From Promerops cafer (taxonomy: Eukaryota; Chordata; Aves; Passeriformes; Nectariniidae), in contig VZSE01005981.1 in the NCBI GenBank assembly GCA_013398275.1, positions 150,371-214,370 on the forward strand: a DNA stretch of 64,000 nucleotides, read 5' to 3'. The notes beneath the pieces were generated by a model. The model was not told the origin of the DNA and did no database searches. It was given only the letters and a program-made list of their open reading frames with translations. The stretch's first letter is position 1. The number at the start of each line of letters is the position of its first letter. Shown one piece after another: positions 62,101-64,000 of the stretch. The position numbers and the translations under genes were made by a program.

Positions 62101-64000
62101 GACAGAACAAACCAAGAATTAAACCAGAAATAAAGCATGTTATAGTTTTAAGAACAACTACTAACACAGGCAAAGCATTACACAGGCTTGTATAACACGC
62201 TTTCCATGTTCCATGTAAGGACCATGGAAGATTTTAAAGACATGGACCTAGTGAGTCAGACAGGGTAAACCATCCCTGCAGAGTGTTCCACCTGAAGGAA
62301 GAACTAATGCAAGAAACAAGATCATCTGAGCATCCTCTTATTTGTATGGTGAAAGTAAAAGGTATTTCCTACAGTAACATGCCTGAAGCTGTTGTGCTTA
62401 TCCTCTGTGTTCCAGGAAATCCCCAGAACACACCATTCATGTTACAGTGGATGCACGTTTAATGTATAAGGGCAGATATTTTTCCTCAGTTTCCCGCCCC
62501 ACAAACACTCCTTAACAAAACACACAAAGAAGAATGAACAAAGAAACATTCTCAAGGGCTTTTTTTGCCACCTCATCAAGCTGTATTAAATAAGAGGAGG
62601 AGTCTTGCATCCTGCAGTAGGAAATAAAAGCATACCCACAGGCTTGTATTGGAGCAGCAGAGGCTGCAGCAGCAATGTTTTGACCACTTCACACCTTACC
62701 AGAATGAATGTACAATAAAAGTGACAATCCTGACTGTAACGACTAGACTGCACATTCCAACAACCTGGCCATTATAAGGCTGGATTTAAGCCAGACCAGC
62801 TTCCTAGCCCATTTTAATATAAAACCCCCACATTTTGCCAGCACAGAGAAAAGCAGCAAGGGTCTGGAGGACAGGGAAGGGGGAGGAATGACAGTACTGC
62901 AAATTGTAGCACCAGTTTATTCTAGCTTGTACTATTCATCAAACTGCATCTCAAAAGAACCAATACTGGATGAGCTTCTTCCTACCCTATTAGATTCACC
63001 TATGTGTGAGCAGGAATACCAGCGTGCTACAAACTGGTTTTTGGGTCAGTAGAATCACTGAAAGTCTTGAATTGGAAGGGACCTTAAAGGTCATCCAGTT
63101 CTAACCCCACCGCCATGGGCAGGGACACCTTCCACTAGACCAGGTTGCTCCAAGCTCCATCCTGGCCTTGAACACTTCCAGAGATGGAGCAGCTACATCT
63201 TCTCTAGGCAACCTGTGCCAGTGCCTCACCCCCCTCACAGTGAGAAATTTCCTTCTTATAAATCTAAATCTATCCTCTTTCAGTTTGTTTAAAACTGTTA
63301 CCAAGTACCCCAGTCCTTCTCATATTCATCCAGAAATACTGACAACTGCACAGTTCTGCAATGAAACAGGGACTCTGTGTGTGCAACCACCGCTCTGCCA
63401 GTTGGAAACACCAGAAAACAGGGGAACACACAATCCTATGCCAAGGAAAACTGCTCCACAGCTAAAATGCCCATTAATTCCAGGCTATCTTGGTTGACAA
63501 GAGGAGCCAAATGCAAACGTCAGTGGAAATGTTATCGATGGTTCTACTGACACTGCTCTAAACCTGGATGTACGTGGCACAAGACCTACGAAAAAGCTTT
63601 AAAAACAACAGCACACAGGCAATGGCTCGCTCTCCGGAACAGAACGGGTGATACAGCCAACGTGGCGGACATTCAGTACAACCCATCACAGTGACAACGC
63701 TCCCGTGCATGTGCCGAGTGACTCCAAAGCTTCGCTGGCTGCGACAACAGCGAACTGAGCACGCACAGCGGGAGAGCACACGGAGAGGCTCTGCACGACC
63801 GCAGAGCAGATCTGGAGTTCACCAAAACGCTCTGCGGGGCTCCCGTTTCCCTCCCCGCGCCCTCCAGGCCCTCCCCTCCGCTCAGGCTCCGGGCCGGGCC
63901 ATTGCTGGGCACACACCTGCACTCTGACCGCGTCCGCCGGCTCCCGCGCCCCCAGCGCCTCGCGCACCCGCAGCGGCACGGCCCGCGGCAGGGAGGCGCA
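16172..64000 (-). CDS. NARS2: NARS2, mitochondrial asparaginyl-tRNA synthetase (14 exons, 5' end off the window)
   Basis: This class II aminoacyl-tRNA synthetase attaches asparagine to mitochondrial tRNA-Asn in the matrix. Fourteen exons join into 460 residues with no stop or frameshift; human NARS2 has 477, so only about 20 N-terminal residues, with the ATG and most of the targeting peptide, are missing beyond the right edge. Numbering from the first codon in the window: the OB-fold anticodon-binding domain is roughly residues 10-105. Class II motif 1 centres on HTPIITS with Pro162. Motif 2 is FRAE (Arg226) followed by HLAEF (235-239). Motif 3 is GGFGMGFER with Arg434. The C-terminus is RFPHSCLL, as in mammals. 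All coding introns have GT..AG borders and phases match throughout. Neighbour GAB2 lies downstream on the same strand. The gene looks intact and functional. Confidence 0.97.
17551..17615. repeat. AT-rich low-complexity / degenerate TATG repeat
   Basis: An alternating run of TATATG, TGTAT and AAATATG words, likely a decayed microsatellite. Confidence 0.7.
18600..18685 (+). repeat. L2/MIR-like ancient repeat remnant
   Basis: TTTGATCTGTAGATCTCAAA then GAACTTTGACAAGCC resembles the 'gtagatctcaaagcactttacaaa' block of old amniote elements. Only the core is recognisable. Confidence 0.4.
19455..19493 (+). repeat. (GT)n microsatellite with adjacent poly(A)
   Basis: A GT repeat interrupted once by A (19471), followed directly by 13 A residues. 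Confidence 0.95.
22049..22075 (-). CDS. NARS2: NARS2 exon 13 (27-nt microexon)
   Basis: The exon is G + LGLTDAYQ + TG between acceptor TTTCACAG and donor GTAAGA. It fills exactly the gap between LESRLQR (exon 12) and WYLDLRKFG (exon 14); human reads SGLTEVYQW there. Because 27 is divisible by three, skipping it would keep the frame but remove nine residues just ahead of motif 3. Confidence 0.94.
22076..23670 (-). other. NARS2: NARS2 intron 12
   Basis: 1.6 kb, phase 2, containing a plus-strand CR1 tail at 22829-22946. Confidence 0.88.
22829..22946 (+). repeat. CR1 LINE 3' fragment
   Basis: TGGAAGGTGTCCCTGCCCAT then GGCAGCAGGGCTGGAACC, ending CTTCCAACCCAAACCATTCG and CTGATTCTAC. About 118 bp of CR1 tail in antisense orientation to NARS2. 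Confidence 0.9.
23671..23768 (-). CDS. NARS2: NARS2 exon 12
   Basis: 98 nt from acceptor TTTGAAG to donor GTATGG. It reads VAAVDLLVPGVGELCGGSLR then EERLPFLESRLQ, followed by AG of an Arg codon completed by exon 13. It includes the conserved V-P-G-x-G-E-L segment before motif 3. Confidence 0.96.
23769..24525 (-). other. NARS2: NARS2 intron 11
   Basis: 757 bp, phase 0. I see no repeat or regulatory motif worth naming. Confidence 0.88.
24526..24663 (-). CDS. NARS2: NARS2 exon 11
   Basis: 138 nt (46 codons) from acceptor CCTTGCAG to donor ACA/GTGAGT. It reads WGCDLQTEHEKYLVKHCG, then VPVFVVSYP and FYMRDNEDGPQHT. These are active-site segments typical of asparaginyl-tRNA synthetases. Confidence 0.97.
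24664..26189 (-). other. NARS2: NARS2 intron 10
   Basis: 1.5 kb, phase 0. The AG microsatellite at 26098-26130 is its main feature; the rest is plain single-copy sequence. Confidence 0.88.
26098..26130 (+). repeat. (AG)16 microsatellite
   Basis: A perfect AG dinucleotide repeat of 33 bp. On the NARS2 transcript it reads as (TC)n and starts about 60 nt after the exon 10 donor. Confidence 0.98.
26190..26256 (-). CDS. NARS2: NARS2 exon 10
   Basis: 67 nt from acceptor TCTTGCAG to donor GTAGGT. It completes Ile303 and reads SYSEAVEILKQAPQTFTFK then PE. A (TC)16 tract on the transcript strand lies about 60 nt past the donor. Confidence 0.96.
26257..28041 (-). other. NARS2: NARS2 intron 9
   Basis: 1.8 kb, phase 2. 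It contains an 8-bp tandem repeat of ATTGCAAT (26509-26531). Nothing else stands out. Confidence 0.88.
26509..26531. repeat. Tandem repeat of palindromic octamer ATTGCAAT
   Basis: Nearly three head-to-tail copies (the third is ATTGCAT). The unit is its own reverse complement, so the array reads the same on both strands. Confidence 0.9.
28042..28079 (-). CDS. NARS2: NARS2 exon 9 (38-nt small exon)
   Basis: A very short exon reading GRLEQMLKHKFM plus two bases of an Ile codon, then a consensus GTAAGT donor. Homology (human DRLEHMLKNNFL) sets the acceptor at AAG/GGC. A second AG lies 5 nt further in (GGCAG/GTTGG), but its use would break the frame. Confidence 0.9.
28080..28511 (-). other. NARS2: NARS2 intron 8
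   Basis: 432 bp, phase 0. No repeat is seen. Its acceptor (TTTTGACCAAG) is an unusual AAG type. Confidence 0.88.
28512..28610 (-). CDS. NARS2: NARS2 exon 8
   Basis: 99 nt (33 codons) from acceptor CTATTAG to donor GTAATG. It reads VMEDLVKTVTSTVLSKCPRD then VELFHKYVAPAQK, matching the helical insertion between motifs 2 and 3. Confidence 0.95.
29712..29848. repeat. Cluster of three short direct duplications
   Basis: TGAGAGAAGTGAAG occurs at 29712 and 29736. CTGTGGAAAGAT occurs at 29775 and 29791. TCTCAAGAAGAAGC occurs at 29814 and 29835. Each pair is identical, with periods of 24, 16 and 21 bp. Confidence 0.85.
31985..32070 (-). repeat. MIR-like SINE remnant
   Basis: CTGAACTCCCCTCTGTAAAA followed by TGGAGGTAATACTGCTCC matches the MIR segment 'cctcatctgtaaaatggggataataatagtacc'. 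Only this core is convincing. Strand relative to MIR is uncertain. Confidence 0.4.
35038..35170 (-). CDS. NARS2: NARS2 exon 7 (class II motif 2)
   Basis: 133 nt from acceptor CTTGCAG to donor GTGGGC. It reads AFTHVFTFGPTFRAENSQSR then RHLAEFYMVEAE. It contains motif 2 with the ATP-binding Arg226 and Glu228. The exon is clearly GC-richer than the introns around it. Confidence 0.97.
35692..35704 (-). promoter_or_regulatory. CTCF-type core motif (near match)
   Basis: The minus strand reads CCACTAGAGGGGG. It fits the CTCF core except for G in place of the final C. It is in NARS2 intron 6, about 520 bp from exon 7. Confidence 0.45.
38700..38795 (+). repeat. Ancient LINE/SINE tail remnant
   Basis: ATTCAGCACCTAGCACAATG then GAGCCTCAGTGCAGGG and ATGCAAATAATCAATC resemble a tail found in old amniote L3/CR1- or MIR-type elements ('cagcacctagcacaatggggcc...aataataat'). 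The family is not certain. Confidence 0.4.
40096..40182 (+). repeat. Dispersed repeat copy A
   Basis: About 85 bp that reappear 2 kb downstream (42074-42157). Shared landmarks in order are AAGATGTTTTTCAAA, a CATTGA/CACTGA block, TAAAAATACATTACCAAC and a G-run followed by AACA. I do not recognise the family. Confidence 0.6.
41315..41349 (+). repeat. AATAAA followed by A-rich tail
   Basis: AATAAA at 41315-41320 is followed within 11 bases by an A-rich run (41331-41349, with two G). The arrangement resembles the 3' end of a reverse-transcribed mRNA in plus orientation, but I do not recognise a parent gene upstream. Confidence 0.4.
41735..41880 (+). repeat. MIR/L2-like ancient repeat remnant
   Basis: AAAACTGAGACAATGG, AGAGTTACTCAGAGCCACAC, AAGTAGTCTG and CTGGGTCCTCCACCC follow the order of the MIR/L2 blocks 'gaaactgaggca', 'ttgcccaaggtcacacagctagt' and 'cccaggtctcc'. 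Decayed; orientation is given as read. Confidence 0.45.
42074..42157 (+). repeat. Dispersed repeat copy B
   Basis: Second copy of the block at 40096-40182, in the same orientation, with substitutions and small indels spread along its length. The flanks do not appear to match, so this is either an old local duplication with eroded borders or two copies of an uncharacterised repeat. Confidence 0.6.
44495..44815 (-). repeat. CR1 LINE 3' fragment
   Basis: The plus strand shows CTTGGGCTGGAAGGGACCTC, AGGAGGTCATTGGTCCAGTC and TTCAAAGCAGGGTCAGC, and later CTGTTAGTAGGTTGCCCCTC. This is the reverse complement of an older CR1 subfamily, about 320 bp long. Confidence 0.8.
47945..48390 (-). repeat. CR1 LINE 3' fragment (longest in window)
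   Basis: About 445 bp in reverse orientation, with CAGGGACACCCTCCACAATT, CAGCCTGGCCTTGAACACAT, CCAGTGCCTCACCACCCTCA, CCATCCCCCCTTGCCCTGTC and CTGAACAACTCCAGCTCTCT in order. It ends about 130 bp from NARS2 exon 6. Confidence 0.92.
48519..48619 (-). CDS. NARS2: NARS2 exon 6
   Basis: 101 nt from acceptor GTTACAG to donor GTGAGC. The first dozen residues (TSREAKESAEKT) are the variable insertion; FFNVPAFLTVSGQLHLEVMA follows and is strongly conserved. It ends in phase 2. Confidence 0.96.
48620..56195 (-). other. NARS2: NARS2 intron 5
   Basis: 7.6 kb, phase 0. It contains a CR1 tail (49268-49440), an exon-like open frame with a donor (about 49581-49745), and A-rich runs near 53010 and 54035. An AT-rich block at 51290-51480 without obvious repeat character could be a conserved noncoding element. 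Confidence 0.85.
49268..49440 (+). repeat. CR1 LINE 3' fragment
   Basis: It reads CAAGCACTAGAACAGGTTGT then CCAGAGAGGCTG, and ends GGATTAGATGATTTCTAGAG then GTCACAACTCGGTGACTTTT. It corresponds to the last 170 bp of a CR1 element in plus orientation, well diverged. Confidence 0.8.
56196..56276 (-). CDS. NARS2: NARS2 exon 5 (class II motif 1)
   Basis: 81 nt (27 codons) from acceptor GTTCCAG to donor GTAAGC. It reads DNGYVHIHTPIITSNDCEG then AGELFQIE. It carries motif 1 with the invariant proline (residue 162), used at the dimer interface. Confidence 0.97.
56277..59449 (-). other. NARS2: NARS2 intron 4
   Basis: 3.2 kb, phase 0. It contains a strong CTCF-type motif at 58360-58372. I see no CR1 copy and no exon. 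Confidence 0.85.
58360..58372 (-). promoter_or_regulatory. CTCF-type core motif
   Basis: The minus strand reads CCACTAGATGGCA, a full match to CCASYAGRKGGC, in NARS2 intron 4. The flanks (58290-58390) carry more CpGs than the rest of the intron. Binding is inferred from sequence only. Confidence 0.55.
59450..59590 (-). CDS. NARS2: NARS2 exon 4 (linker and start of catalytic core)
   Basis: 141 nt (47 codons) from acceptor TTTTCAG to donor GTAGTC. It contains KERHPLEYVRQFPHLRCR and RIRSEATASIHSFFQ, the conserved entry to the class II catalytic domain. Phase 0 at both ends. Confidence 0.97.
59591..60277 (-). other. NARS2: NARS2 intron 3
   Basis: 687 bp, phase 0. It is apparently single-copy DNA; open frames here are short and unrecognised. 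Confidence 0.9.
60278..60398 (-). CDS. NARS2: NARS2 exon 3 (end of OB-fold)
   Basis: 121 nt between acceptor TTCTTAG and donor GTATGT. It completes Arg65 and reads DLTFGSAVEVQGKLVKSPHR and then to VVGPCDIW. Phase 0 at the end. Human has CDAK where this protein has CDIW, a local divergence in a linker. Confidence 0.95.
60399..60773 (-). other. NARS2: NARS2 intron 2
   Basis: 375 bp between exons 2 and 3, phase 2. I see no repeat or other element. Confidence 0.9.
60774..60883 (-). CDS. NARS2: NARS2 exon 2 (OB-fold)
   Basis: 110 nt between acceptor CTCTAG and donor GTAGGT. It reads GWVRSVRSQKEVLFLHINDG and onward to VVADPSLEK, the core of the OB-fold that binds the anticodon. It ends in phase 2 (AG of an Arg codon). 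Confidence 0.96.
60884..63916 (-). other. NARS2: NARS2 intron 1
   Basis: 3.0 kb, phase 0. Its 5' part (63700-63916) is CpG-rich and probably part of the promoter island. It contains a CR1 tail at 63050-63305 and a poly(A) run near 61025. No other feature is evident. Confidence 0.85.
63050..63305 (-). repeat. CR1 LINE 3' fragment
   Basis: The plus strand shows AGAATCACTGAAAG, GAAGGGACCTTAAAGGTCAT, GGGCAGGGACACCTTCCACT and CCAGGTTGCTCCAAGC. This is the reverse complement of a CR1 tail. Length about 255 bp, 5'-truncated, inside NARS2 intron 1 in the same orientation as the gene. Confidence 0.9.
63690..64000. promoter_or_regulatory. GC/CpG-rich DNA at the NARS2 5' end
   Basis: CpG density rises sharply from about 63690 to the right edge and covers exon 1. 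This is probably the left half of the NARS2 promoter CpG island; the start site is outside the window. Confidence 0.6.
63917..64000 (-). CDS. NARS2: NARS2 exon 1 (partial, open at right edge)
   Basis: The frame is open to the window edge and reads ...PLRVREALGAREPADAVRVQ, matching the region before GW in vertebrate NARS2. It ends CAG/GTGTGT (donor 63916-63915), phase 0. The upstream residues CASLPRAV belong to the end of the targeting region; the ATG is not in the window. The exon is CpG-rich, consistent with a promoter island continuing to the right. Confidence 0.9.

Noticed and set aside
1..64000. Search for an unknown multi-gene system, CRISPR array, prophage or gene cluster
   Set aside because: The window is a eukaryotic locus with two ordinary nuclear genes; no array of spaced repeats and no cluster of unknown genes was seen.

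Overview
This is a vertebrate nuclear window, almost certainly from a bird. It has long introns with tiny exons, several 3'-truncated CR1 LINE tails with the usual avian end (CCAACCCAAACCATTCTA-type), no Alu- or L1-type repeats, and the NARS2-GAB2 gene pair that is also adjacent in human. A galliform is less likely than another bird because of the style of the CR1 copies, but that is only an impression.

Layout, left to right. Both genes are on the minus strand. Positions 1-3494 are the start of GAB2 intron 1. GAB2 coding exon 1 is at 3495-3566 (24 residues, the first part of the PH domain) inside a CpG island at about 3100-3830; the rest of GAB2 lies off the left edge. Positions 3880-15589 are the spacer between the GAB2 promoter and the 3' end of NARS2. 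From 15590 to the right edge lies NARS2, mitochondrial asparaginyl-tRNA synthetase, which reads leftwards: exon 1 runs off the right edge and the stop codon is at 16172-16174. I placed 14 coding exons with consistent phases and GT/AG borders. Joined, they give 460 residues without a stop or frameshift and lack only the extreme N-terminus. The set includes a 27-nt microexon (exon 13) and a 38-nt exon (exon 9). The OB-fold and class II motifs 1, 2 and 3 are all present.

The remainder is intronic and intergenic DNA with CR1 tails in both orientations, old MIR/L2-like SINE or LINE remnants, a few microsatellites, three strong CTCF-type core motifs that all point the same way, and some AT-rich blocks that could be conserved noncoding elements.

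The two genes do not work as an operon or pathway. NARS2 charges mitochondrial tRNA-Asn; GAB2 is a docking adaptor in growth-factor and cytokine signalling. I see no CRISPR array, tRNA or rRNA gene, intact transposon, intact endogenous retrovirus or unknown multi-gene system. The most useful second-look items are the CTCF motif trio, an exon-like open frame with a donor in NARS2 intron 5, a possible retrocopy tail near 41.3 kb, a duplicated block at 40.1/42.1 kb, and splice-site details around exons 9, 10 and 13.
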